A DNA stretch of 11,373 nt from DATIHQ01 sp035480535 (GCA_035480535.1 DATIHQ010000035.1:1-11373); one strand, 5' to 3'. Shown: positions 1 to 7,155, counted from the stretch's first letter. Notes: generated by a model from the letters alone, not told the origin. Made by a program: numbers and translations.

Positions 1-161
1 GTTTCCAACATCTCTAAAGCCGCGGCTTTCAAAGTCTTCAACCCTTCCGCAAATCCGAGCGCTCGAGCGAGATGTTCCAAATAATGGATTTCTGCAGCCA
101 GTTGATCGTTAATGGTTTCTAGTTTTGCGATCTTTTTCAGGAGGTCTTTATTTTTTTTCAT
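1..161 (-). CDS. Small coiled-coil protein, N-terminal part (gene runs off the window)
   Basis: The minus-strand reading frame starts with ATG at 161 and stays open for 53 codons to the window edge, so the C-terminus is missing. A good Shine-Dalgarno sequence (AGAGGTG) lies just upstream of the ATG. The visible protein begins MKKNKDLLKKIAKLETINDQ, then continues with leucine-rich helix of heptad-like spacing and Ala/Glu-rich sequence. It has no signal peptide, no Cys and no membrane segment, which suggests a small cytoplasmic helical or coiled-coil protein. It was found by reading the strand directly, because it has no stop codon inside the window. It is divergent from the lipoprotein gene at 320. 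I do not recognise the family and assign no function. Confidence 0.6.
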   Translation of the reverse strand, partial: MKKNKDLLKKIAKLETINDQLAAEIHYLEHLARALGFAEGLKTLKAAALEMLE

Positions 162-319
162 ACACACCTCTTTAGTTGGTATGAATAAGAGATGCAAAAC
201 CCGTGCCACCGATTCGGGCTGGCTGCTATTAAGATAGGGCAAAGAAAATTCTTGGTTGCGGAAAAAATCAGTAGATGCGAACTTGTTAGGTATTGATCGT
301 GTTTAAACAGAGGATTTTT

Positions 320-796
320 ATGAAAACCATATCGCAGAGCAAAAAATGGCTCTTGGCAGGTAGCGTTCTCTTTCTCGCTTTCGCTTGCCAACCAAACTCA
401 AATCAAAATCAGGGAAATGGAAATGGCAAGGGTTGCAACCCATGCCAAAAAGTAAAGAAATGTAGACCAGCCAAACAGGAAAAGTATCAGCAAGGCCGAT
501 GCAAAGATCGCCCCTGCGGTGCTTCTGATCTATTCCAAACAGAAGAAAATGTTTCTGCAACAGATGAATGCGCTCCAGAGGCTGCACCCGCAAGCGAGGT
601 CGCTGAAGTACAATCTGAGCCATTGAGTGTTGTCGTTGAAACTGTGACAGAAGCAGTGGCGACTCTGCCAGTTGCGGCTCCTGCACCTGTTGTTGCGGCT
701 CCCGAAGCCGTTGTTGTTCCTGCGCCCGTTGTCGCAGCAGCGCCTGAAGTGAAAGTTGAAGAGAAAGCTCCCGAAACGCCCCCCGTTGCGCAGTAA
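320..796 (+). CDS. Small Cys-rich lipoprotein with Ala/Val/Pro-rich tail
   Basis: I start this 158-residue protein at ATG 320 because AGAGGA (about 309-314) is well spaced before it and the signal peptide begins there; the upstream in-frame ATG at 293 would add nine residues ahead of the signal. Residues 1-22 are a lipoprotein signal (Lys-rich start, LLAGSVLFLAFA core) with the predicted lipidated Cys at 23. A short Asn/Gln/Gly stretch follows. Six more Cys (39, 42, 48, 61, 66, 84) lie in a basic region that includes a CNPC motif. From about residue 85 to the end the chain is almost only Ala, Val, Pro and Glu, as in an extended cell-wall-spanning or surface stalk. The layout recalls small Cys-rich envelope lipoproteins of chlamydiae such as OmcA, but I see no alignable similarity, so that is analogy only. 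It probably sits in an outer membrane with disulfide cross-links. Function unknown. Confidence 0.8.
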   Translation: MKTISQSKKWLLAGSVLFLAFACQPNSNQNQGNGNGKGCNPCQKVKKCRPAKQEKYQQGRCKDRPCGASDLFQTEENVSATDECAPEAAPASEVAEVQSEPLSVVVETVTEAVATLPVAAPAPVVAAPEAVVVPAPVVAAAPEVKVEEKAPETPPVAQ

Positions 797-804
797 TTAT
801 CTTG

Positions 805-825
805 AAGGGGAGTTCGACTCCCCTT
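805..825. terminator. Hairpin terminator between convergent genes
   Basis: AAGGGGAGT (805-813), loop TCG, ACTCCCCTT (817-825) forms a perfect 9-bp GC-rich stem. It lies 8 bases after the stop of the plus-strand lipoprotein gene and overlaps the stop codon (824-826) of the minus-strand YwqK-like gene. The position suggests a terminator used from both sides. Neither side has a real U-tract, so it may be a weak or factor-assisted terminator. Confidence 0.65.
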
Positions 826-1804
826 AATCAGCAGAAAACTCAGCAATTATTTTTTCTCGGCTATCGAGGCTTTGGAATTTGTCAGCAGAGACTGTTTGGC
901 CGTTGAAGAACCATTCTGTTTCATTGGTCTCTTCATTATAAAACTTGCTGGAGCCGTGCTTTTTGTCATTGCGCCACTGCACTTCAGCCGTCAGATTGCC
1001 CATATCGTCATAGTGGAGTTCAGTGCCATGTTTTTGCCCCTCGATGTAGGGGATTTCGGCCACTTTATATCCGTTGCGGAAGACAATTTTTAGGCCATCG
1101 AGAACTCCGTGGTTCCAGTTCAGCTTCATGAGCGGCTTGCCTGCCGTAGTGTACTTGAGCTGTTCGCCGTGGAGTTGATAATCGTGGTAATGAGAAACGG
1201 TATGAGTCTGGCCGCTTGGATGATAGGTCATACGAGAAGCGATCACCCCATTTTCAACCGTACCGCGCTCGACCAAAAGGCCGCTTCGATCTCTCATGAC
1301 CCGTTCGCCAAAGCCCCCTTCGACCTGAGCCTCTAATTCATGGCCACTCGTGTAATATTTCCCTTCGACTAATATTTCGTCATCGTATTCTTCGATGCTG
1401 AGAGGCGCCCCTTTATCATCCCACAATGTGGTGATCGTCCGGTCGTCGAATTCATAGATTTCTTCCCGAATCGGCATTCCATTTACATCGTTGGTCATCT
1501 GCTTCAGCAGATTCCCTTGATCATAGACAAGCAGCTTTTCTACGACATTGCTATTGGGAAATGTGTGGGTTGTGGGGCCGTGGAGCTGCCCATTGTCATA
1601 GGAATAGGTGATCTTCACTCCGTTTTTCAAAACGGTGACGACCTGTCCATCTTGGTCTCTTTGTTCCCATTCCTTTTCAGAAACATCGAATCCATATTTA
1701 TGAACAAAGGTTTGAGAAACCACTTGATCCATCGAGCTGCTAGTTTGGCACGATGTGATTGCTGCGCCTAGGCAGCCAATGAGGACCCAATGCATCCGCT
1801 TCAT
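824..1804 (-). CDS. YwqK/MORN-type repeat lipoprotein
   Basis: The protein has 326 residues from ATG 1804. I prefer this start over the in-frame ATG at 1861 because AGGGG is close upstream, the signal peptide starts at MKRMHWVLIGCLG, and a probable promoter covers 1833-1861. Residues 1-18 are a lipoprotein signal ending in a textbook lipobox (I-T-S-C, lipidated Cys19). The mature part is built of degenerate repeats of about 22-25 residues such as NGQLHG...F, YQLHGEQLKY, GQKHGTELHYDDMGN and KKHGSSKFYN. This is the G-x-x-x-G-x-x-x-x-Y pattern of the MORN_2/YwqK family, which forms a beta-hairpin ladder. YwqK proteins are often annotated as antitoxins, but the presence of a lipid anchor makes an envelope or surface role more likely here. 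No toxin partner is adjacent. It lies downstream of pheT on the same strand, with a repeat element and a promoter between them. Confidence 0.85.
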   Translation of the reverse strand: MKRMHWVLIGCLGAAITSCQTSSSMDQVVSQTFVHKYGFDVSEKEWEQRDQDGQVVTVLKNGVKITYSYDNGQLHGPTTHTFPNSNVVEKLLVYDQGNLLKQMTNDVNGMPIREEIYEFDDRTITTLWDDKGAPLSIEEYDDEILVEGKYYTSGHELEAQVEGGFGERVMRDRSGLLVERGTVENGVIASRMTYHPSGQTHTVSHYHDYQLHGEQLKYTTAGKPLMKLNWNHGVLDGLKIVFRNGYKVAEIPYIEGQKHGTELHYDDMGNLTAEVQWRNDKKHGSSKFYNEETNETEWFFNGQTVSADKFQSLDSREKIIAEFSAD

Positions 1805-1832
1805 GAAAACCCCTAAAAAAATACTACCCACA

Positions 1833-1861
1833 ATCTTATGAGACCCCTCAACATTTTGCAA
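1833..1861 (-). promoter_or_regulatory. Probable promoter of the YwqK-like lipoprotein gene
   Basis: On the minus strand TTGCAA (1861-1856), a 17-base spacer and TAAGAT (1838-1833) match a sigma70-type promoter at 4/6 in both boxes. It would start transcription near 1826, giving a leader of about 22 bases that carries the AGGGG ribosome site before ATG 1804. It argues against the longer start at 1861. Confidence 0.45.
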
Positions 1862-1876
1862 GAAGATTCATAGAAT

Positions 1877-1968
1877 TTTTACCACAGAGCGCACAGAGAA
1901 CACAGAGAAGGGAATAATTTGGGGTGCGGGGCATCCCCGCCTGTGCTCTCTGTGTTCTCTGTGGTTAA
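1877..1968. repeat. Imperfect inverted repeat with inner hairpin ('accacagag' element)
   Basis: The left arm (1881-1908) is a run of ACCACAGAG/CACAGAG units and the right arm (about 1942-1966) is its reverse complement. The pairing is roughly 9 bp, a 2-base internal loop, 7 bp, another 2-base loop and 5 bp. Inside sits a second perfect hairpin, GCGGGG-CAT-CCCCGC (1926-1940). The element fills the gap between pheT and the downstream lipoprotein gene, and the pheT stop codon (1965-1967) touches its right arm. There is a T-run (1968-1975) only on the plus-strand side, so it is not a canonical intrinsic terminator for pheT. Similar 'accacagag' strings occur as dispersed repeats in other genomes as far as I recall, so this is probably a mobile or dispersed palindrome, possibly also acting as a transcription barrier. 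Confidence 0.7.
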
Positions 1969-3998
1969 TTTTTTTGAGTGACGGCCTGGAGGAGTTTTGC
2001 GTGTTCGGCTTCTACTTCTTCAAAGGAAATCGTTTTCTGCCGGTCCCGATAGGTAAAGCGGAAGGTGGCGTTTTTCTCGGAGGCTCCTTCGGGCGTGTAG
2101 AGATCGATGAGCTCGAGATTTTCGAGAAGCGGAGAGGCGGCGGAATGGATCGTTTGGAAAAGGGTGTTGATCGGCATGTGGAGCGGGAGAGAAATAGTCC
2201 AATCGCGCTGGGAGGCGGGGAATTGGGGAATGGGGGCCATGCGGATGGGTGGTTTGGGGAGGTCGATGAGCGATTGGAGTTGGAGCTCGGCGTAGAAAAT
2301 GCGCTGCTTGATGTCGAATCTTTCAAGAAGCGAGGGATGGATTTCGCCAAAGGAACCAATGTTGAGATCGCCGAGGAAAAGATTCGCCTGCCGCCCAGGA
2401 TGAAAACTGATGTGGCTGGAAGGTTGGACGGAACTATTTTTGATGTTGAGGCTCTCGAGGAGATTTTCCAGGAGCCCTTTGAGGTCGAAGAGGTCGACGT
2501 CGGGAGTTTTATGACTCCAGTGTTGAGGCGTTGCTTTCCCGGTGAGGAGAAGCGCGGCGATGGGGAGTTCTGCCACTTTTTTCTCTTGGAGGAAATGGAT
2601 GCGGCCGATTTCAAAGGCGTGGAAGGTGAGATTTTTTTGGTCGAGATTGGTTTTTGCCACATGGAGAAGAGCGGGAAGAAGCGAGGTGCGAAGGACGGAG
2701 TACTCTTCTGATTTGGAATGGAGGGTTTTCAGGAAGGTGATCCCTGTGGGGGCAATCTCATGGGCGATTTCTGCGAGTTTGGGACTGATGAGGTCGCAGG
2801 TGAGAAATTCAGTGAGCCCGAGGGCAGCGAGGCGGCTGCGGACATTTTTTTCGAAAAGATAGGTGGGGTCATTGGGGATTTGAGAGTGGGTGCAGCGCTC
2901 GAGGTGTCTTTCGACGTTATTGTATCCATAAATGCGGGCGATCTCTTCAATGAGATCGATTTCTTCGGCTATGTCGGAGCGGAAAAGGGGCACTTCGACG
3001 CGGAAAATCCCTTTTTCACCGACATGAGGCGTGAATCCAAGGCGCTGGAAAATTTCCTCCATTTCAGTGAAGGAGAGTTTCGTGCCGAGAAGGTGATTGA
3101 CTCGATCGGCGCGGCATCGAATTTCTTTTGGAGTGAAAGTTTGTTTTTTCTCGTCGATCGCTCCTTTGACAATGAGGCCGCCGCAAATTTGTTGGATGAG
3201 TTGGGCCGCTTCATCGAGCGCTTCTTTAATACCGACAGGGTCAATCCCCTTTTCAAAGCGCTGCGAACTTTCGGTGCGGACGCCCGTCTTTTTAGCTCCA
3301 TTGCGGATGGCGATGGGATCAAAATAGGCCGCCTCGAGAAGAATGTCGGTAGTTTTTGGGGAAACGGCGCTGTTGGCGCCGCCTAAGATGCCGGCGATCG
3401 CAACGGGCTTATGGGCATCCCAAATGAGGAGAGTTCCGGCTGGAATCTCCCGCTCTATTTCATCTAGGCCGAGAAAGGAGAAGGGTTTTTCTGCAGGGGC
3501 CACTCGAATCTTTTTTCCATCGAGGAGGTTGTAGTCGAATGCGTGGAGCGGCTGGCCGAATTTGACCATGATGTAATTGGCGACATCGACGGCGTTGTTG
3601 ATGGGTTTCACGCCGCACAATTCAAGGATTTGCTGAAGCCAAGAGGGAGAGGGAGCGATTTTCACCCCTTCAATGAGCCGGCACATGTAGCGAGGGCAGA
3701 GCTTGGGGTCTTGAATGGAAACATGGATCCGCTCTTCAATGGGAGTCTTGGAAATTTCTTTGAGAGGGGGTTTGGCCTTTTGCAGAGGGAGTTGCAAGGC
3801 GGCGGAAAGTTCCCGCGCAATGCCAAGGGCGCTCATGCAATGGCCTAAATTGGGAGTGAGAGAAAGTTCCAAAACAGGCTCTGGTTCCATTTCGATGCGG
3901 TCTACTTCGATGCCCAGGAGCGTGAGCGTCTCCGCAATTTGTGCGGGGGGTAAATCGAGGTGAACAAAGGATTTGATTAGAGACAGGGGGAGTTTCAT
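1965..3998 (-). CDS. pheT: Phenylalanine-tRNA ligase beta subunit lacking the tRNA-binding OB domain
   Basis: This is the beta chain of the cytoplasmic alpha2-beta2 enzyme that charges tRNA-Phe. Visible landmarks, in order: the N-terminal segment with GIEVD (29-33); the B1 motif L-T-P-N followed by ALGIARELSA (47-66); the B3/B4 editing-domain core with NNAVDVANYIM and GQPLHAFD; the B5 domain (about 295-370) ending LIEEIARIYGYNN; a catalytic-like core; and the C-terminal FDX-ACB anticodon-binding domain (about 589-677, starting PIPQFPASQRDW). The protein has 677 residues, while most bacterial PheT have about 790-800. The shortfall is in one place: GIEVD and L-T-P-N are 14 residues apart instead of about 125, so the EMAPII-like OB domain is absent and the frame is intact. 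I see no Shine-Dalgarno before ATG 3998. pheS is not in the window. The LysM gene is divergent from it. Confidence 0.97.
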   Translation of the reverse strand: MKLPLSLIKSFVHLDLPPAQIAETLTLLGIEVDRIEMEPEPVLELSLTPNLGHCMSALGIARELSAALQLPLQKAKPPLKEISKTPIEERIHVSIQDPKLCPRYMCRLIEGVKIAPSPSWLQQILELCGVKPINNAVDVANYIMVKFGQPLHAFDYNLLDGKKIRVAPAEKPFSFLGLDEIEREIPAGTLLIWDAHKPVAIAGILGGANSAVSPKTTDILLEAAYFDPIAIRNGAKKTGVRTESSQRFEKGIDPVGIKEALDEAAQLIQQICGGLIVKGAIDEKKQTFTPKEIRCRADRVNHLLGTKLSFTEMEEIFQRLGFTPHVGEKGIFRVEVPLFRSDIAEEIDLIEEIARIYGYNNVERHLERCTHSQIPNDPTYLFEKNVRSRLAALGLTEFLTCDLISPKLAEIAHEIAPTGITFLKTLHSKSEEYSVLRTSLLPALLHVAKTNLDQKNLTFHAFEIGRIHFLQEKKVAELPIAALLLTGKATPQHWSHKTPDVDLFDLKGLLENLLESLNIKNSSVQPSSHISFHPGRQANLFLGDLNIGSFGEIHPSLLERFDIKQRIFYAELQLQSLIDLPKPPIRMAPIPQFPASQRDWTISLPLHMPINTLFQTIHSAASPLLENLELIDLYTPEGASEKNATFRFTYRDRQKTISFEEVEAEHAKLLQAVTQKN

Positions 3999-4025
3999 GA
4001 AGGATATTTAACCACATGAAGCTTT

Positions 4026-4053
4026 TTTACAAAAGAGGGGCTTTCCAAATAAT
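4026..4053 (+). promoter_or_regulatory. Possible promoter of the LysM gene
   Basis: TTTACA (4026-4031), a 16-base spacer and AATAAT (4048-4053) each match the sigma70 consensus at 5 of 6 positions. The predicted start near 4060 leaves a leader of about 37 bases before ATG 4097. It lies in the 98-base gap between divergent pheT and this gene. The AT-rich gap makes chance matches likely. Confidence 0.4.
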
Positions 4054-4096
4054 GAGTAAAAAGTTTATTTTCTAAAGGTCTAGTGGGGGCCTTTGA

Positions 4097-5338
4097 ATGG
4101 AAACAGATTTTAGCGGGAAATGGGTCAAACGATTCCGCATTTTGACCTTAACCTTAATTTTTAGCGGGGCGCTGAACATCGCTTTGTTGGCGTCATTTAT
4201 TTTTTTCGTTTTGCAAGATAAGGAAAGCTCTTTTTCGATCTCGAGGCCTGCCTCGATAGAAAAAAGGGGAGAAGCCACGAATGGGGAATTCTTTGCCTCT
4301 CTCTCCAAACTCACCTTTCGGGAATTGATCAGTTTTCTGACCAATCGAGACTTAGTGGAAGAGGGATATACAAAAAGAGATTTAGCTGTCGCCGCTCTCG
4401 TCGCCTTTCATCACTTCAATTTGGAAAAAGCCCTCTCTGCGCCGCCTGCCCAAAAACGGGTTCTTCAAATGGGAAAAGAAACTGCCGAGATCTTTCCAGG
4501 TTTAAGCGATGAGCAATTTGAGGCAATCGTCCGGTTTGCCTATCAGGAAAAATGGCCATTGACTGCCAAGGGCCTCTTTTCTCTGATGCAGAAATTAGGC
4601 AGAGAAGATGAGAGCCTAAAACAGGCGTTTTATGTAACGCCCGAATTCTATGCCTTGCAAATCCTCTTTCAAAAGACAGAAGCGCAGCAAGACCCCAATG
4701 TATTGCTCAATCTCATCTGCGAGGGAAATTGGGATCTGCTGATGCGGTTTACTCTAGAACAGACGCAGATGCTCGATCTTTCTCTCGAGAAAAGAAGGCG
4801 CCTTCTCTTGAGCTATTTAGCGCTCAAATCTCCGACGGCAGCGCAGCTGCTCCTTCGCACTGACTTTGCCTTTGCGCTGAAGAGACTCGATGACCAAGGA
4901 ATTTTAGATATCCTCTCTCTTCTCAGTGAGAAAACCCCCGAAGCTGAGCGGTTTTGCACGGAACTGCTTCGCTCGCCTCGGAGCGATGTAGTTTGGCAGG
5001 CCTCCGCTTTGCGCATCTATCATTATTTAGGGGAGACGGCCCCTGCCTCGGTCGATCCAAAAGTGGCCCTGGCCCGGGTGGCGCCAACCGCATCAGCGGC
5101 TCCGGCAGCGCCAGCGGCTGTTCAGCCCGATCCCGTTGTGGTCGTTGCGATGACCTTGCCCAATGCGCCCCTTCGCCAACATGTGGTGCAAGATGGAGAA
5201 AACCTGTGGAAAATTGCCAGACAGTATAAAATCAAAGTCGATGAGCTGATCAAGGCGAACGATCTGGAGAAAGATCGGCTCTTTCCGGGGATGACTTTAG
5301 TCATTCCTCAAGGAACGGGATCGCAGCCGCCCCGGTGA
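4097..5338 (+). CDS. Membrane-anchored LysM-domain protein
   Basis: The protein has 413 residues. A basic N-terminus is followed by one hydrophobic segment (about 14-39), which probably acts as an uncleaved anchor and puts the rest in the periplasm. Residues 60-325 are a mostly helical, Leu-rich region that I do not recognise; its repeated short helices look like a TPR- or HEAT-like solenoid. An Ala/Pro/Val-rich linker (about 326-358) leads to a single C-terminal LysM domain (about 362-406) with the typical start HVVQDGENLWKIARQYKI and end LFPGMTLVIPQG. LysM binds N-acetylglucosamine in peptidoglycan or chitin-like chains. In a chlamydia this suggests binding to the thin, division-linked peptidoglycan, perhaps as a scaffold; no catalytic domain is visible. 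GTGGGGG precedes the ATG as a possible ribosome site. Its last 31 bases overlap yidD on the other strand. Confidence 0.9.
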   Translation: METDFSGKWVKRFRILTLTLIFSGALNIALLASFIFFVLQDKESSFSISRPASIEKRGEATNGEFFASLSKLTFRELISFLTNRDLVEEGYTKRDLAVAALVAFHHFNLEKALSAPPAQKRVLQMGKETAEIFPGLSDEQFEAIVRFAYQEKWPLTAKGLFSLMQKLGREDESLKQAFYVTPEFYALQILFQKTEAQQDPNVLLNLICEGNWDLLMRFTLEQTQMLDLSLEKRRRLLLSYLALKSPTAAQLLLRTDFAFALKRLDDQGILDILSLLSEKTPEAERFCTELLRSPRSDVVWQASALRIYHYLGETAPASVDPKVALARVAPTASAAPAAPAAVQPDPVVVVAMTLPNAPLRQHVVQDGENLWKIARQYKIKVDELIKANDLEKDRLFPGMTLVIPQGTGSQPPR

Positions 5339-5511
5339 AAAGGGTGGCAGCGTAAGAGACGCCGTAGGATGAGCCAGGCTCCTTTCCAGGAGCCATGCTT
5401 TTCCACCGCTTCGCAGGCATATTCGGAACAGGTGGGGAAAAAGCGGCAACAGTGCCCCACGAAGGGACTGATGGCGGCTTGGTAGAGACGAATCAAAAAT
5501 AGGAAGACCAT
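5308..5511 (-). CDS. yidD: YidD, membrane protein insertion efficiency factor
   Basis: This 67-residue protein carries the full YidD signature: an N-terminal amphipathic segment (IRLYQAAISPFVG), then CRFFPTCSEYACEAVEKHG, then LRRLLRCHPFHRGGCDPVP at the C-terminus. YidD is a small inner-membrane-associated protein that works with YidC in membrane protein insertion. The three family Cys (FPTCS, RCHPF and the one before RFFP) are present. It normally sits in the rnpA-yidD-yidC cluster, but here it stands alone. The frame extends upstream, but homology begins right after ATG 5511, so I use that start. No strong ribosome site precedes it (only GGGGTG about 12 bases away). Its stop lies inside the end of the LysM gene (31-base antisense overlap). 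Its start codon shares two bases with the peptidase start. Confidence 0.93.
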   Translation of the reverse strand: MVFLFLIRLYQAAISPFVGHCCRFFPTCSEYACEAVEKHGSWKGAWLILRRLLRCHPFHRGGCDPVP

Positions 5512-7102
5512 GGAATCATTAAAACACCCCTTTGAGAAATTTCTCAATGCCTTTGTGCCCCAAGTCGCGCGCAAATCGACCCAGCTCAATAAAGCGCTTT
5601 GGATTTTGGAGACAACGGCCTCGCAAGATGCGGCTGATTTAAAGGCTGATCTCGATACGGAGCTAAGAATTCTTTTCAACGACGCGAAAACATATGAAAA
5701 ACTTCTTGAATGGGACAAAGATAAAAAGCTCGCCGATCCTCTTCTCAAGAGGCAATTGAATGTGTTGATTCGGGCCTTTAAGCAAAATCAGATCCCCAAA
5801 GCTCTGCTAGAAGAGATGGCGCAAAAAGAGGCGGCTCTCGCTCAGAGCTATGCGACCTTTCGCCCCGAGTTAGAGGGGAAAAAACTCTCGGAAAATGACA
5901 TTCGGGACATTTTGAAAAATGAAAACAAACCTGAAAAAAGGAAGAAAGCTTGGGAAGCTTCAAAAAAAATCGGGGAAGTGTTGGCGCCTCAAATTCTCGA
6001 GCTGGTCAAGCTTCGCAACCAGGCGGCAAAAGCCCTGGGCTATAGCGATTATTTTCAAATGCAGCTCGACTTGCAGGAAGTGGATGCGAAGTGGCTTTTA
6101 AAAACGCTGGATGATCTGGCTCAAAAATCAGATAAAGCTTATGCGCAAGTCTTGAAGGAAATTGAGAAGAGCCTCTCCAAGCGTTTCTCTGTCGATGTAA
6201 AAGAGCTGGGGCCTTGGGCTTGGGGCGATCCCTTTTGCCAAGAAGATCCGCTCGATACGCAAGAGCTCGATCAGCTCGTCGACGGGGTCGATATTTCGGC
6301 GGCCAGCGTCAATTTTTACAAGAAAATGGAGATCGACGTTACACCCATCCTCTCGCGCAGCGACATGTATGAAAGGCCGGGCAAAAATCAACACGCCTTT
6401 TGCATCCATCTCGATCGCCTCGGCGACGTCCGCACGCTCAATAATGTGAAATCTTCGATCAAGTGGCTGGAAACGGTGCTCCATGAATTGGGCCACGCCA
6501 TCTATGAAATGGGATTTGATGCAAAACTCCCTTGGCTTCTCAAAGAGCCTCCTCATATGATCCCCACCGAGGCGATGGCCCTCATCGCGGGGCGGCAAGC
6601 TTACCGTTCCGACGCCCTTGGCCGCCTGGTTGGCGCAGCCCCTGAAAAAGAAAAGATCCGCAAGAAAGCGGACTTCAGCCTCAAGCGGCGGCAGTTGATC
6701 TTTAGCCGCTGGGTCCTCGTCATGACTGCATTTGAAAGCGGACTTTATCGCGATCCGTCTCAAGACCTAACTCGTCTTTGGTGGCAATGTGTGGAGAAGT
6801 ATCAAAAAATTCATCCCCCCAAAAAGCGGGAAGGGAAGTGGGATTGGGCGACCAAGTATCACATTGGGCTCGCGCCCGTCTATTATTTCAGCTATCTTCT
6901 CGGGGAGATGTTTGCCTCGGCCATTCAAGAAACCATTGCTAAGGAAACGGGGGAAACGACTCTCAGTTCGAAAAAGGCGGGGCGTTTTCTTCAAGAAAAG
7001 CTTTTCCGTCCTGGCAACCGGATGTCTTGGGGAGAGCTCGCGCGCCACGTCACCGGCTCGCCGATCAACCCCGACGCCTGGATTCGCGAATTCGCTACTT
7101 AA
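5510..7102 (+). CDS. Zinc metallopeptidase of the M3 (oligoendopeptidase F-like) group
   Basis: The protein has 530 residues and no signal peptide, so it is probably a cytoplasmic oligopeptidase that trims short peptides. The zinc site is visible: HELGH at 325-329 within TVLHELGHAIYEMGF, and the third ligand Glu354 in PHMIPTEAMALI, 25 residues on, as in gluzincins of the M2/M3 type. Further family-like blocks are LRNQAAKALGYSDYFQMQLD in the N-terminal helical lobe and GPWAWGDPFCQEDP (234-247), a substrate-cleft segment before the zinc motif. HIGLAPVYYFSYLLGEMFAS lies near the C-terminus. The length is shorter than classical PepF (about 600). It could also be assigned to M2 (ACE-like) or a neighbouring group; the metallopeptidase call is firm, the family number less so. 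AGGAAG sits just before ATG 5510, supporting this start. Confidence 0.9.
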   Translation: MESLKHPFEKFLNAFVPQVARKSTQLNKALWILETTASQDAADLKADLDTELRILFNDAKTYEKLLEWDKDKKLADPLLKRQLNVLIRAFKQNQIPKALLEEMAQKEAALAQSYATFRPELEGKKLSENDIRDILKNENKPEKRKKAWEASKKIGEVLAPQILELVKLRNQAAKALGYSDYFQMQLDLQEVDAKWLLKTLDDLAQKSDKAYAQVLKEIEKSLSKRFSVDVKELGPWAWGDPFCQEDPLDTQELDQLVDGVDISAASVNFYKKMEIDVTPILSRSDMYERPGKNQHAFCIHLDRLGDVRTLNNVKSSIKWLETVLHELGHAIYEMGFDAKLPWLLKEPPHMIPTEAMALIAGRQAYRSDALGRLVGAAPEKEKIRKKADFSLKRRQLIFSRWVLVMTAFESGLYRDPSQDLTRLWWQCVEKYQKIHPPKKREGKWDWATKYHIGLAPVYYFSYLLGEMFASAIQETIAKETGETTLSSKKAGRFLQEKLFRPGNRMSWGELARHVTGSPINPDAWIREFAT

Positions 7103-7108
7103 AAGTCC

Positions 7109-7138
7109 TTGTCTGGAAGTGTGGGGAACGAGTATAGT
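7109..7138 (+). promoter_or_regulatory. Probable promoter of the tRNA pair
   Basis: TTGTCT (7109-7114), an 18-base spacer and TATAGT (7133-7138) resemble a sigma70 promoter. Transcription would start near 7145, about 11 bases before the mature 5' end of tRNA-Leu. It begins just after the peptidase stop codon, so read-through from that gene is also possible. Confidence 0.5.
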
Positions 7139-7155
7139 TTTCTCTTCACTTCTTC

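Noticed and set aside
158..391. A 77-codon minus-strand frame across the gap upstream of the Cys-rich lipoprotein
   Set aside because: It overlaps the start and signal peptide of the plus-strand lipoprotein, has no ribosome site and no recognisable sequence. I see no clear promoter or RNA in the 162-319 gap either.
487..846. A 119-codon minus-strand frame rich in Thr, Ala and Gly
   Set aside because: It is the reverse of the Ala/Val/Pro repeats in the lipoprotein tail and would also run through the terminator hairpin.
1974..2711. A 245-codon open frame on the plus strand, antisense to pheT, with another of 222 codons at 2718-3386
   Set aside because: Both lie opposite the well-supported pheT coding region, have odd composition (rich in Gly, Glu, Phe and Arg), no recognisable motif and no ribosome site. 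They are shadows of pheT codon bias.
6128..6763. A 211-codon open frame on the minus strand inside the metallopeptidase gene
   Set aside because: It is antisense to the HELGH-containing peptidase and shows no domain or initiation signal.
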